Shown: positions 23,429-31,700 of the stretch, piece after piece
Layout: every line of letters starts with the position of its first letter
Numbering within the stretch: position 1 is the first letter of the stretch
Source of the DNA: Amycolatopsis thailandensis
GTDB lineage: Bacteria > Actinomycetota > Actinomycetes > Mycobacteriales > Pseudonocardiaceae
Reading direction: 5' to 3'
Assembly: GCF_002234405.1 (NCBI RefSeq)
Contig: NZ_NMQT01000100.1
Coordinates: forward strand, 1 to 54,457
DNA length: 54,457 nt
Notes under the pieces: generated by a model
Told to the model about the DNA's origin: nothing
The model's input: only the letters and a program-made list of their open reading frames with translations
The model's database searches: none
Translations under genes and position numbers: made by a program

Positions 23429-23502
23429 GGCCAGGTAGCTCAGTTGGTACGAGCGTCCGCCTGAAAAGCGGAAGGTCGCCGGTTCGACCCCGGCCCTGGC
23501 CA
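23429..23502 (+). tRNA. tRNA-Phe (GAA)
   Basis: This 74-nt cloverleaf has acceptor arms GGCCAGG/CCTGGCC, anticodon loop CTGAAAA (anticodon GAA) and T-arm GCCGG-TTCGACC-CCGGC. The discriminator is A. It is last in the Glu-Asp-Phe cluster and is followed by a terminator. Confidence 0.96.
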
Positions 23503-23512
23503 CCGCTCTCAG

Positions 23513-23544
23513 AACCGCCTCGATGCATGTCGAGGCGGTTTTTT
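23513..23544 (+). terminator. Terminator of the tRNA operon
   Basis: AACCGCCTCGA (23513-23523) pairs with 23530-23540 around a 6-base loop and is followed by a run of T to 23544. Confidence 0.92.
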
Positions 23545-23632
23545 CATGCCCGGGATCGACTTCGTCGGGATACACAGCGGGCTCACAGGCAATCAACAGG
23601 TCATTGCCAAGCAACGGCAGCAGTGTCGCCGC

Positions 23633-24862
23633 ATGACGCGAGCTCGCCCCTCCAGGACCTGGGTGCTCAACGGTGTCCTGATCGTGCTCCTGGCCGGAGC
23701 AGGTTTCGGGATATATCAGGCATTCAGTCCCGAACAGAACACCGCGCAGGCCCAGACCCGCAGTACGCCGGTCCGCCGGGCCACGGTCACCGAGACCGTC
23801 TCCGCCGCCGGGACGCTCGCCAGCGGGTACACCGGCACCGCGAACTTCGCCACGGCGGGCAAGGTCGCGTCGATCGACGTGAAGGTCGGCGATGTCGTGT
23901 CGGTGGGCCAGAAGCTCGCGACCATCGACAGCGCTCAGGCGACGAAGGAGCTTCAGGTCGCGAAGGCGAACCTCGTGGTCGCCCGGGACAACCTCGACAC
24001 CGCCGAGACAGCGGAGGACACGCCCGCCACCGGACAGAACACCCAAGGCGCCCAGAGCAGTCAGAACAGCGTCGCCTCGGCGCAGGCCAAAGTGGACCAG
24101 GCCGAGCTCGACGTCCAGAACGCGCAGACCGCGCTCGGCAACACCACGCTCGGCGCGCCCGGCGCGGGAACGGTCACCGCGATCAACGGCACCGTCGGAC
24201 AGCAGTCCTCCGCGAGCTCCCAGTCGTCCACGACTGGCGGGAACCAGCAAGGGAACTCCAGTGCCGCGACGTCGTCTTCGTCCAGTGGTGGCAGCGGGTT
24301 CATCACCATCACGAACATGACCGACCTGGTCGTCGACACTTCGATCGCGGAGATCGACGTCAGCAAGGTCAAGGCCGGCCAGAAGGCGACGGTGACGCTG
24401 AACTCGTCGCCGGACAAACCGGTCCAGGCGACCGTTTCCAGCGTCGATCTGACGCCGACGACCAGCGGCAGCGTGGTCTCCTACAAGACGAAGCTGACGC
24501 TGACCGATCCGCCGGAAGGGCTTCGGCCCGGGCAATCCGCGAGTGTCGTGGTCACCGTCGCGGAGGCGCAGAACGCGTTGAGCGTCCCCGCCGCGGCCGT
24601 GCGGACCACGGGCAGCAGGAACGTCGTCACCGTGCGGGAGAACGGCCAGGAAACCCAGCGCCAGGTGCAGGTCGGGATCCGCGGCGAGTCGACGGTGCAG
24701 ATCACCTCGGGGCTCACCGAAGGGGAGAGCGTCGTGCTGACCGCGACGGCCGCCACCGGCACCGGGAACACCGGAGGCACCGGCAGGACGGGTGGTACGG
24801 GCGGCTTCCCCGGCGGTGGCCAGCGCGGCACCGGCACCGGCGCCGGAGGCGGTCGGGGATGA
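23633..24862 (+). CDS. Periplasmic adaptor (membrane-fusion) protein of a MacAB-like exporter
   Basis: A 409-residue adaptor with one N-terminal membrane anchor (TWVLNGVLIVLLAGAGFGIYQ), a barrel-sandwich/lipoyl half (GKVASIDVKVGDVVSVGQKL), a short coiled coil, a Ser/Gln-rich insertion near residues 195-220, and the beta-barrel and membrane-proximal domains. The tail is a Gly/Thr repeat (GTGNTGGTGRTGGTGG) of unknown use. The ATG at 23633 is chosen because the anchor follows at normal distance; its ribosome binding site is weak. The stop overlaps the ATPase start (ATGA). In monoderm actinobacteria such adaptors work without TolC; the cargo is unknown. Confidence 0.85.
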   Translation: MTRARPSRTWVLNGVLIVLLAGAGFGIYQAFSPEQNTAQAQTRSTPVRRATVTETVSAAGTLASGYTGTANFATAGKVASIDVKVGDVVSVGQKLATIDSAQATKELQVAKANLVVARDNLDTAETAEDTPATGQNTQGAQSSQNSVASAQAKVDQAELDVQNAQTALGNTTLGAPGAGTVTAINGTVGQQSSASSQSSTTGGNQQGNSSAATSSSSSGGSGFITITNMTDLVVDTSIAEIDVSKVKAGQKATVTLNSSPDKPVQATVSSVDLTPTTSGSVVSYKTKLTLTDPPEGLRPGQSASVVVTVAEAQNALSVPAAAVRTTGSRNVVTVRENGQETQRQVQVGIRGESTVQITSGLTEGESVVLTATAATGTGNTGGTGRTGGTGGFPGGGQRGTGTGAGGGRG

Positions 24863-25563
24863 ACCCGGTGATCGCGGTCTCCGGGCTGCGCAAGACCTAC
24901 GGGGAAGGGGAAACCGCCGTGCACGCCTTGCGCGGCGTCGACCTCACCGTCCTGCCCGGGGAGTACGTCGCGATCATGGGCGCGTCCGGTTCGGGCAAGT
25001 CGACGCTGCTGAACATGCTGGGTTGCCTGGACGTGCCGACCTCGGGCGAGTATCTGCTCGACGGTTTCGGCGTCGGCGAGCTCAACGAACGCCAGTTGGC
25101 GTTGCTGCGCAACCGCAAGATCGGCTTCGTCTTCCAGTCCTTCAACCTGGTCCCCCGAACCTCCGCTGTGTCCAATGTGGAGCTTCCTCTCGTCTACAGT
25201 GGACTAAAGAGGTCGGTGCGGCGCGAACGCGCGCTCGCCGCGCTGGAGATGGTCGGCCTGACCGACCGTGCCAAGCATCTGCCGAGCGAGCTGTCCGGCG
25301 GTCAGATCCAGCGGGTGGCCGTGGCGCGGGCGCTCGTCACCGGGCCGGCGATGCTCCTGGCCGACGAACCCACGGGCAACCTCGACAGCCGCAGCACCGC
25401 GGACGTCCTCGGCGTCTTCGACCGGCTGAACCGGCTCGGCCGCACCATCGTGGTGATCACGCACGAGGACGAGGTCGCCGCGCACGCCCGCCGGGTGGTC
25501 CGCGTCGACGACGGGCTGATCGTGTCCGACGAGCCGACCCGGGCCGTGGGGGTGGCGTCGTGA
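24859..25563 (+). CDS. ABC transporter ATP-binding protein, MacB/LolD type
   Basis: A 234-residue ATPase with Walker A GASGSGKST, the Q-loop FVFQSFNLV, signature LSGGQIQRVAVARAL, Walker B MLLADEPTGNLD and the switch His in VVITHE. The ADEPTGNLD form is typical of the MacB/LolD/FtsE group, which powers mechanotransmission rather than channel transport. It overlaps the adaptor gene upstream by four bases (ATGA) and the permease downstream by four bases (GTGA), so the three subunits are made together. Confidence 0.95.
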   Translation: MNPVIAVSGLRKTYGEGETAVHALRGVDLTVLPGEYVAIMGASGSGKSTLLNMLGCLDVPTSGEYLLDGFGVGELNERQLALLRNRKIGFVFQSFNLVPRTSAVSNVELPLVYSGLKRSVRRERALAALEMVGLTDRAKHLPSELSGGQIQRVAVARALVTGPAMLLADEPTGNLDSRSTADVLGVFDRLNRLGRTIVVITHEDEVAAHARRVVRVDDGLIVSDEPTRAVGVAS

Positions 25564-26759
25564 ACTTCCTGGAGATCCTGCGGTTCGCGATCCGCGGTCT
25601 CACCGCGAACAAGCTGCGGTCGGCGCTCACCACGCTCGGCATCACCATCGGCGTCGCGGCGGTCATCCTGCTCGTGGCGGTGGGGAACGGCGCGTCCGCC
25701 GCCATCGCGGCGAGCATCCAAGGGCTCGGCACCAACGTCGTCAACGTCTCGCCGGTACGCGGCGGCCAGGGCGCGACGGCGCGCCCGCTGACGGTGCAGG
25801 ACGCCCACGCGCTCGTCGACCCGGTCGGCGCGCCGGACGTCAAGGCGGCGTCGCCGGTGGTCACGACGACGGCCACCGCGACCCGAGGCCAGACGTCGTA
25901 CGACATTTCGAGCGTCGTGGGCACCGAACCCGCGTACTTCACCACGACCAACAAGGAGATCGCCGACGGCGCGCCGTTCACCGCCGAGGACGTCACCGCC
26001 GGGCGGAAGGTCGTCGTCCTCGGCGCTACGGCGGCCCAGTCGATCTTCGGCACGGCCGAGCCGGTCGGCGGGAACGTGCTGCTCGACGGGATCCAGTTCA
26101 CCGTCGCCGGAGTGCTGAAGGCCCAGGGGAGCACCGGGCCGCAGAACGCCGACGACGTCGCGATCGCGCCGATCTCGGCGGTGCAGAACTCGTTGGCGGG
26201 CTACGGAAGCCTCAGCCAGATCGCCGTACAGGCGGCGGGCGCGGACTCGGTTTCCCTCGCCCAGGCCGAAATCACCGCGATCCTCGACGCACGGCACGGG
26301 ATCCGCGCCGGCGGCACCGCCGACTACCAGATCCAGAACTCCGAACAACTGCTCGCGACCCGCACTTCGGCCACCGAGACGTTCACCGTGCTGCTCGCCG
26401 CCGTCGCGGCGATCTCGCTGCTGGTCGGCGGGATCGGCGTCACGAACATCATGCTGGTGACGGTGACCGAACGGATCCGCGAGATCGGCATCCGCAAGGC
26501 CGTCGGAGCACCGCGTTCGGCCATCCTCGGCCAGTTCCTCGCCGAAGCGACCATGCTCAGCCTGTTCGGCGGGCTGCTCGGTGTCGCGATCGGGCTGATC
26601 GGCAGCCGGTTCACGATCTCCGGGATCCAGCCGGTCGTGGTGCCGTCCTCGATCTTCCTCGCCTTCGCGGTTTCCGCCCTGATCGGGCTGTTCTTCGGGG
26701 TCTTCCCAGCGAACCGGGCCGCGAAGCTGCGGCCGATCGACGCCCTGCGTCACGAATAG
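25560..26759 (+). CDS. ABC transporter permease, MacB/FtsX type
   Basis: This 399-residue permease has one N-terminal helix (about 20-42), a large extracytoplasmic MacB_PCD domain (about 45-265) and three C-terminal helices in an FtsX domain, including VGGIGVTNIMLVTVTERIREIG and IGIRKAVGAPR. This is the MacB topology with the ATPase on a separate chain. The likely cargo is a peptide, lipopeptide or antibiotic. The GTG start at 25560 overlaps the ATPase stop. Confidence 0.93.
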   Translation: MNFLEILRFAIRGLTANKLRSALTTLGITIGVAAVILLVAVGNGASAAIAASIQGLGTNVVNVSPVRGGQGATARPLTVQDAHALVDPVGAPDVKAASPVVTTTATATRGQTSYDISSVVGTEPAYFTTTNKEIADGAPFTAEDVTAGRKVVVLGATAAQSIFGTAEPVGGNVLLDGIQFTVAGVLKAQGSTGPQNADDVAIAPISAVQNSLAGYGSLSQIAVQAAGADSVSLAQAEITAILDARHGIRAGGTADYQIQNSEQLLATRTSATETFTVLLAAVAAISLLVGGIGVTNIMLVTVTERIREIGIRKAVGAPRSAILGQFLAEATMLSLFGGLLGVAIGLIGSRFTISGIQPVVVPSSIFLAFAVSALIGLFFGVFPANRAAKLRPIDALRHE

Positions 26760-26767
26760 GAGTCTCG

Positions 26768-26986
26768 ATGGTGTCCACTGAACCGACCGCGGAGGAGGTC
26801 GTCGCCGGTCCGGCGGTGACCGGTGACCTCCACGGCGAGATGCGCCGCGCCGCCCGGCCGTTCTCCCGGACGACGCGGGTGCTGGCCGCCCTGGTCGTTC
26901 TGGCGGCGGTGTTCGCCCTCGGCGCCTGGACGCATGCCGCGTTCGGCCCCGCGTCTTCCCCCGTGCCCGTCCGGCAGGCCCGGTGA
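26768..26986 (+). CDS. Small single-span membrane protein at the end of the ABC operon
   Basis: A 72-residue protein with a polar, acidic N-terminus, one membrane helix (TRVLAALVVLAAVFALGAWTHAAFG) and a short outer tail. The ATG follows TAGGAG and lies 8 bases after the permease stop, so it is the fourth gene of the exporter operon. It may be an accessory subunit. I do not recognise a family. Confidence 0.6.
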   Translation: MVSTEPTAEEVVAGPAVTGDLHGEMRRAARPFSRTTRVLAALVVLAAVFALGAWTHAAFGPASSPVPVRQAR

Positions 26987-26988
26987 TC

Positions 26989-27019
26989 TTGACCTCCATC
27001 TAGGTGGAGGTGTCAGGCT
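26989..27019 (+). promoter_or_regulatory. MerR-type promoter with operator dyad, leaderless
   Basis: TTGACC (26989-26994) and CAGGCT (27014-27019) are separated by 19 bases, the long spacer typical of MerR-controlled promoters. Most of the spacer is a 20-bp near-palindrome (26992-27011) with arms ACCTCCA and TGGAGGT. The start codon is at 27026, 7 bases after the -10 box, so the transcript is probably leaderless. No merR gene is in the window, so the activator would act from elsewhere. Confidence 0.65.
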
Positions 27020-27025
27020 GGGGTC

Positions 27026-27847
27026 ATGACACTCGCACCTGAGCAGGTCGACGAATGGACCGTCGACACCCTCGATCTCGACGCGTATCTCGGCCGCATC
27101 GGCCAGGACCGCGCCCAGCCTTCCGCCGCCGCGCTGCGAGAGCTGGCGAAGGCGCACATCCTGGCCGTTCCGTTCGAGAACGTCGACGTGGTTTTGGAAC
27201 AGCACAAGGGAATCGCGCTCGAAGACGTGATCGGCAAGCTGGTCCGGCGGCATCGCGGCGGCTACTGCTACGAGCACGGAAGCCTGTTCGCCGCGGCCGC
27301 CGAACAGCTCGGCTATCCCGTGCGCCGTCTGGTCGCGCGGGTGCAGCCGCAGAAGAACGGCCCGTACACGCATATGACGCTCGCCGTCGAGGCCGACGGC
27401 GTCCAGCATCTGGTCGACGTCGGGTTCGGCGCCGGGATGCTGGTGCCGATGCCGCTGGTCGACGGCGCCGTGGTGGACCAGGCGGGCTGGCCGCACCGGC
27501 TCGTCGCCGACGGCGACTGGTGGCGCCTGCAGAAACAGGAGGGCGAGGAGTGGACCGACCTGCACGCCTTCAGGCTCACGCCGATGCACCGGATCGACTA
27601 CGAGGTCTACCACCACTACACGTCGACGCATCCGCGTTCGCCGTTCACCGGCCAGCTGGTGATCATGCGCCTGGAAGAAGGGCTCAGTCGTAAGCTGGTC
27701 GGCACCGAGTTCATCGTCGAACGCCCGGACGGGACCAAGGAGACCACCCCGGTCCCGCGCGAGCGGCTCGACGCGACACTGCGCGAACTGGACGTCGTCC
27801 TGACCGAGGACGAACTCGCGAAGCTGCTGAAGATCTACCCGGGCTGA
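27026..27847 (+). CDS. nat: Arylamine N-acetyltransferase
   Basis: A 273-residue cytosolic enzyme that moves acetyl from acetyl-CoA to arylamines and hydrazines. The catalytic triad is visible as Cys81 in RGGYCYEHG, His116 in YTHMTL and Asp131 in LVDVGFG. Length and order match mycobacterial NAT. There is no ribosome binding site; the promoter's -10 box lies 7 bases before the ATG, which indicates a leaderless mRNA. The MerR-type promoter suggests induction by an electrophile, drug or redox signal. The gene is convergent with the GNAT gene, with only 4 bases between stops. Confidence 0.95.
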   Translation: MTLAPEQVDEWTVDTLDLDAYLGRIGQDRAQPSAAALRELAKAHILAVPFENVDVVLEQHKGIALEDVIGKLVRRHRGGYCYEHGSLFAAAAEQLGYPVRRLVARVQPQKNGPYTHMTLAVEADGVQHLVDVGFGAGMLVPMPLVDGAVVDQAGWPHRLVADGDWWRLQKQEGEEWTDLHAFRLTPMHRIDYEVYHHYTSTHPRSPFTGQLVIMRLEEGLSRKLVGTEFIVERPDGTKETTPVPRERLDATLRELDVVLTEDELAKLLKIYPG

Positions 27848-27851
27848 GGGC

Positions 27852-28151
27852 TCAGAGTTCGAACTCGGCGCGCTTGTCCTCGGGGACGAGGTCCTCGTAC
27901 TCGCGGTGCTTCGCGATGTACGAGCGCACGTACGGGCAGTAGGGCAGGACGGACCTGCCCTGCGACCGGACGTCGTCGAGAGCGGCTTTCACGAGCTTGC
28001 CCGCCAGGCCCTGGCCGGCGAAGTCGTCCGAGATCTCGGTGTGCAGGAACAGGATCGCGTCCGGGCGGGTGCGGGTTTCCAGGAGCCCGGCGGGTTTCCC
28101 GTCCACGGCGATGTCGTAGCGGTCTTCTCCGGATGTGATCTCGACACTCAT
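27852..28151 (-). CDS. Short GNAT acetyltransferase (YjdJ-like)
   Basis: A 99-residue protein of the compact GNAT branch that contains only the acetyl-CoA-binding core: TEISDDFAGQGLAGKLVKAAL (pyrophosphate-binding loop QGLAGKL), then VLPYCPYVRSYIAKHREY. Such proteins acetylate unknown small molecules or proteins. The ATG at 28151 overlaps the stop of the c-di-GMP gene by four bases (ATGA), so its translation depends on the upstream gene. Confidence 0.85.
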   Translation of the reverse strand: MSVEITSGEDRYDIAVDGKPAGLLETRTRPDAILFLHTEISDDFAGQGLAGKLVKAALDDVRSQGRSVLPYCPYVRSYIAKHREYEDLVPEDKRAEFEL

Positions 28152-30925
28152 TCAACGGCTCCGAAAAGTTCGTCCGGGGGCGCGGGGCGGCCCAAGTGGA
28201 AGCCCTGCGCCTGGTCACAGCGCAGCTCACGCAGGACCGCGAGCTGCTCTTCGTCTTCGACGCCTTCGGCGACGACGATCAGGTCGACGGCGTGCGCCAT
28301 CGCGATGATGCTCTTGACGATCGCGGCCGCGTCGCGCGATTCCGCGATGCCGGTGACGAAGGTGCGGTCGATCTTGAGCGTGTCCAGCGGGAGCCGTTGC
28401 AGCTGCGCGAGCGACGAGTAGCCGGTGCCGAAGTCGTCGATCGCCAGCGTGACACCGAGATCGCGCAACGACGTCAGGACTTCGGCGGCCGCGGCCTGGT
28501 CGCGCATCAGCGCGCTCTCGGTGACCTCCAGGGTCAGCGCGTGCGGCGGGAGCCCGGTCGTCTTCAGCGCGTCCTGGACTCCCGCCACCAGCTGCGGGTC
28601 GTCCAGCTGCCGGGCCGACAGATTGACCTTGAGGTTCAGGTCGATGCCGAGTTGTTCGCGACGGCGGGCGATCTCGCGTGTGGTCGTGCGGAGGACGTAC
28701 TTGCCGATCAGGTTGATCAGGTCGCTTTCCTCCGCCAGCGGGATGAACTCGGCGGGCGAGATCGTGCCGTGCGCCGGATGTTTCCAGCGCAGCAACGCCT
28801 CCACGGCGACCATCTCGCCGGACTCGATGTCCACGACGGGCTGGTACGCGGTCCAGAGCTCCTCGTTCTGCAAGGCGTCGCGCAGGTCCTGCTCCATGCG
28901 GAGCCGCCGCTGCATTCGCTCGCGCAGCTCGACGTCGAAGAACTCGTAGCGCGCCCGGCCGAGCGTTTTCGCTTGGTACATGGCTACATCCGCGTCCCGC
29001 AGCAGATCTTCGGCGGTCCGGGTGTCGTCGTTGGCCGCGGTGACGATGCCGATGCTGGCGTCGATGTGCAGCTGCCTGCCGTTGACCGTGATCGGTTCGG
29101 TCAGCGCCTCACGCAGATGCTCGGCGAGCGCCTTGATCTCGTCCGGTTCGGTGATCTCCGCGGTGACGACGACGAACTCGTCGCCCCCGAGCCTGCCGAC
29201 GAGATCGCTCTCGCCGATTCCCCGGCGCAGCCGTTCACCCGCGATGCGGAGCACCTTGTCGCCGACGGAATGCCCGAGGGAATCGTTGATCACCTTGAAT
29301 TTGTCGAGATCGATGAACAGCAAGGTGGTCAGTTCGGCGCGGCCGGCGCCGGACAGCGCCTCGGCCAGGCTGTCCAGGACCAGCGTCCGGTTCGCGAGTT
29401 CGGTGAGCGGGTCGTGCGTCGCCTCGTGGGCGAGCCGTTCGCCGATGGCGCGGCGTTCGGTGATGTCGGTGAACGAGGTGACCACCGCCATCGCCGACGG
29501 GTCTTCCGGGGTCAGCAGCCGGGAGGTCAGCGAGATCCAGACGTCGCTGCCATCGGGCCGCCGCAACCGCAGCACGAGCCCGGTCTGGGTGACCCTGGTC
29601 CGCCTGGTCACCACCGACGGGATGCGGGCGGGTGGAATGCGGCCCTGTTCGTCGTACAGTTCCAGCGTCACGCACGGGACGCCGATGAGATCGTCGTGCT
29701 CGATGCCGATGATCCGGCACGCCGCCGGGTTGGCCGATTCGATGAGGCCGCCGGGACCGACCACGACCACGCCTTCGTCGAGGGACGCGACTACCGTGCT
29801 GTAGTGCTGTTCGGCCCGCCGCCGGGCGGTTTCGTCGGCGCAGACCAGCACGAAACCGTTGTTCATCTCCGCCGCCGAGATGCGGATGGCCAAGGTCGAG
29901 CCGTTGCGATGACGGTGGGTCGTCCGCAGGACACCGCCCCGGCGCAGCACGGTTTCCGGGTCGAGCGCGGCGCCGACGAGGTCGCTCACCGTGCCGCCGA
30001 TCGCCTCGCCCGCTGTCCAGCCGTAGACGTTCTCCGCGGCGGGGTTCCAGCTGGTCACCATGCCCGTGCCGTTGGTCGCGATGATCGCGTCGCTGACGTG
30101 GCTGATCAACGCGGCCTGGTAGCGCAGTGTCGCTTCGGCGGCCTTCTGCGCGCTGATGTCGCGCATGATGACCTGGAACGCGGGCCTGCCCTCCCAGGTA
30201 GTCCGCACCGAGATGCTCTGGACCAGGTATTTCGTGCCGTCGAGGCGGAGCATGACGGTGTCGGCGGGATCGGTCGACGCGCCGAGGCGGTGCAGCGACG
30301 CGATCCTGTCCAGCAGGGCCGGGAGCGATTCGTCGGCGACGAAGTCCATGATCGGCCGCCCGATCAGTTCGGCGGTCGAGGACGCTCCGAGCGCGGCGAC
30401 GGCCGCCCGGTTCACGTACGTCACGACGCCGGCTTCGTGGACGCAGACCGCGTCGGGGCTCAGCTCGACCAGAAGCCGGTAACGGTCAGTGAGATCTTCG
30501 AGGGCTTGCCGGTTCTCGCGGACGTCGGTCACGTCGGTGGCGATCCCGAGCAGACCCGACGAGCCGTTGTCGTCACCGATGGTGCGGGCGCGCAGCCGGA
30601 CCCAGCGGATCTCGCCCGCCGGGTTCCGGAACGACTGCTCGAGTTCGAACTCGCGCCAGGGCGGGGAAGTGCGGGTGCCGGAGGTCAGCGGCGCCACCAG
30701 ATCGGCGAGCCGGGACTCGATGTCGGTTTCGGGGAGGGCGGCTCCGCCCAGCAGGTTCTCCAGCCCGGGCAGCCAGGACAGCCGCTCGGTATCGAAGTCG
30801 TACGACCAGATGGCGGCATGGTCGCCCGCGAGGCCGAGATCGCCGACCGGCTCGTTTCCGAGCGGTTTGCCTGTCGGACGACCGGAATTTCCGGCTCCCG
30901 GCACGGCGAGGGCGTCAGCCTCCAT
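28148..30925 (-). CDS. PAS-GGDEF-EAL c-di-GMP turnover protein
   Basis: A 925-residue protein without a clear membrane segment. It carries about four PAS domains in residues 30-500, a diguanylate cyclase domain with intact GGDEF at about 580-584, and a phosphodiesterase domain with EAL at 709-711 (VEALLRW) and DDFGTGYSSL further on. Both catalytic motifs look intact, so it may make or degrade c-di-GMP. The inhibitory RxxD site before GGDEF reads GESD, so product inhibition is probably lost. The ATG at 30925 is followed at once by a plausible N-terminus; upstream in-frame sequence looks non-coding. The GNAT gene is coupled downstream. Confidence 0.92.
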   Translation of the reverse strand: MEADALAVPGAGNSGRPTGKPLGNEPVGDLGLAGDHAAIWSYDFDTERLSWLPGLENLLGGAALPETDIESRLADLVAPLTSGTRTSPPWREFELEQSFRNPAGEIRWVRLRARTIGDDNGSSGLLGIATDVTDVRENRQALEDLTDRYRLLVELSPDAVCVHEAGVVTYVNRAAVAALGASSTAELIGRPIMDFVADESLPALLDRIASLHRLGASTDPADTVMLRLDGTKYLVQSISVRTTWEGRPAFQVIMRDISAQKAAEATLRYQAALISHVSDAIIATNGTGMVTSWNPAAENVYGWTAGEAIGGTVSDLVGAALDPETVLRRGGVLRTTHRHRNGSTLAIRISAAEMNNGFVLVCADETARRRAEQHYSTVVASLDEGVVVVGPGGLIESANPAACRIIGIEHDDLIGVPCVTLELYDEQGRIPPARIPSVVTRRTRVTQTGLVLRLRRPDGSDVWISLTSRLLTPEDPSAMAVVTSFTDITERRAIGERLAHEATHDPLTELANRTLVLDSLAEALSGAGRAELTTLLFIDLDKFKVINDSLGHSVGDKVLRIAGERLRRGIGESDLVGRLGGDEFVVVTAEITEPDEIKALAEHLREALTEPITVNGRQLHIDASIGIVTAANDDTRTAEDLLRDADVAMYQAKTLGRARYEFFDVELRERMQRRLRMEQDLRDALQNEELWTAYQPVVDIESGEMVAVEALLRWKHPAHGTISPAEFIPLAEESDLINLIGKYVLRTTTREIARRREQLGIDLNLKVNLSARQLDDPQLVAGVQDALKTTGLPPHALTLEVTESALMRDQAAAAEVLTSLRDLGVTLAIDDFGTGYSSLAQLQRLPLDTLKIDRTFVTGIAESRDAAAIVKSIIAMAHAVDLIVVAEGVEDEEQLAVLRELRCDQAQGFHLGRPAPPDELFGAVE

Positions 30926-31172
30926 GATCCGTCCGTACCCCCCTCTACCGGTGCTGGCACCGTCGATTACACCACCCGCGAAGGGCGCTGTATACGCGAA
31001 CCGAAGGCGGGCCACCGCTGATATGCGCGAAAGCATATGAATACACGCTGTGTGACCGACATGCGCTAACGTGTTCCATCGAGTGAATAATTTTTGGTTA
31101 ACTTCACCCATTCGGCGGTGAGTTGCGGTAAAACTACTGTTCGCTCGTTCCCGGTGTGAAAGGTCCCAGCTG

Positions 31173-31700
31173 GTGGATGACGACGACGTTTCGGTCGCCG
31201 ACCTGCTCATTCGCGAGGGCTGGGACGACCACGAGGAGTCACGGGCAAAGTCACGCTGGAGAGTTATCGCGGTGGTGATCGCCGTGGTCGTCGCCTGCGG
31301 TGCGGCCGGTGTTCTCGTCGGATTCGATTCGGCCCCCGAGCAGAACGCGCAGCCGAATCAGATCAGCGTCATCGAGATGCCGAAGCGTCCCTCGGAGAAC
31401 AGGGGAGCCGGCGCGACGTCGGCGGTTCCGTCCACCGAGACGGTCGAAACCGGCGAAGGCGGGACTCCGACGCAGTCCAGCAAGACGACGTCGTCGAGCC
31501 GTCGCACGTCGAGTTCGGCCGCGTCGACGTCCGACACCCCGGACACCCCCACGACTCCGACCTCGTCGCGCGAACCCGCCGACCCGCCGAAGCCGACAGG
31601 ATCGACGGTCCCTTCTCAGCCGCCCCACCAGACCCCGCCGCCGCCCTCCACGACGCCGACCGAAGAGTGCAACCTGTGGCCGAAATGGCTCTGGTGCTAG
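31173..31700 (+). CDS. Single-span membrane protein with Ser/Thr/Pro-rich outer region
   Basis: A 175-residue protein with an acidic N-terminus (MDDDDVSVADLL), a membrane helix (VIAVVIAVVVACGAAGVLVGF), a long Thr/Ser/Pro-rich linker and a tail with two cysteines and three Trp (EECNLWPKWLWC). The tail looks like a small disulfide-closed knob on the outer side. The GTG at 31173 has a weak ribosome binding site. The 247-bp gap to the divergent c-di-GMP gene is comparatively A+T-rich and has a small palindrome (ATATGC at 31021-31026, GCATAT at 31033-31038). The stop overlaps the stop of the facing permease gene. Function unknown. Confidence 0.6.
   Translation: MDDDDVSVADLLIREGWDDHEESRAKSRWRVIAVVIAVVVACGAAGVLVGFDSAPEQNAQPNQISVIEMPKRPSENRGAGATSAVPSTETVETGEGGTPTQSSKTTSSSRRTSSSAASTSDTPDTPTTPTSSREPADPPKPTGSTVPSQPPHQTPPPPSTTPTEECNLWPKWLWC

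Noticed and set aside
23130..23438. Protein-coding frame over tRNA-Glu and tRNA-Asp
   Set aside because: The translation simply runs through two well-folded tRNA genes.
28196..31021. 941-codon plus-strand frame opposite the GGDEF-EAL gene
   Set aside because: GC-rich third positions on the opposite strand keep antisense frames open; the minus-strand protein has intact catalytic motifs and the plus-strand one has none.
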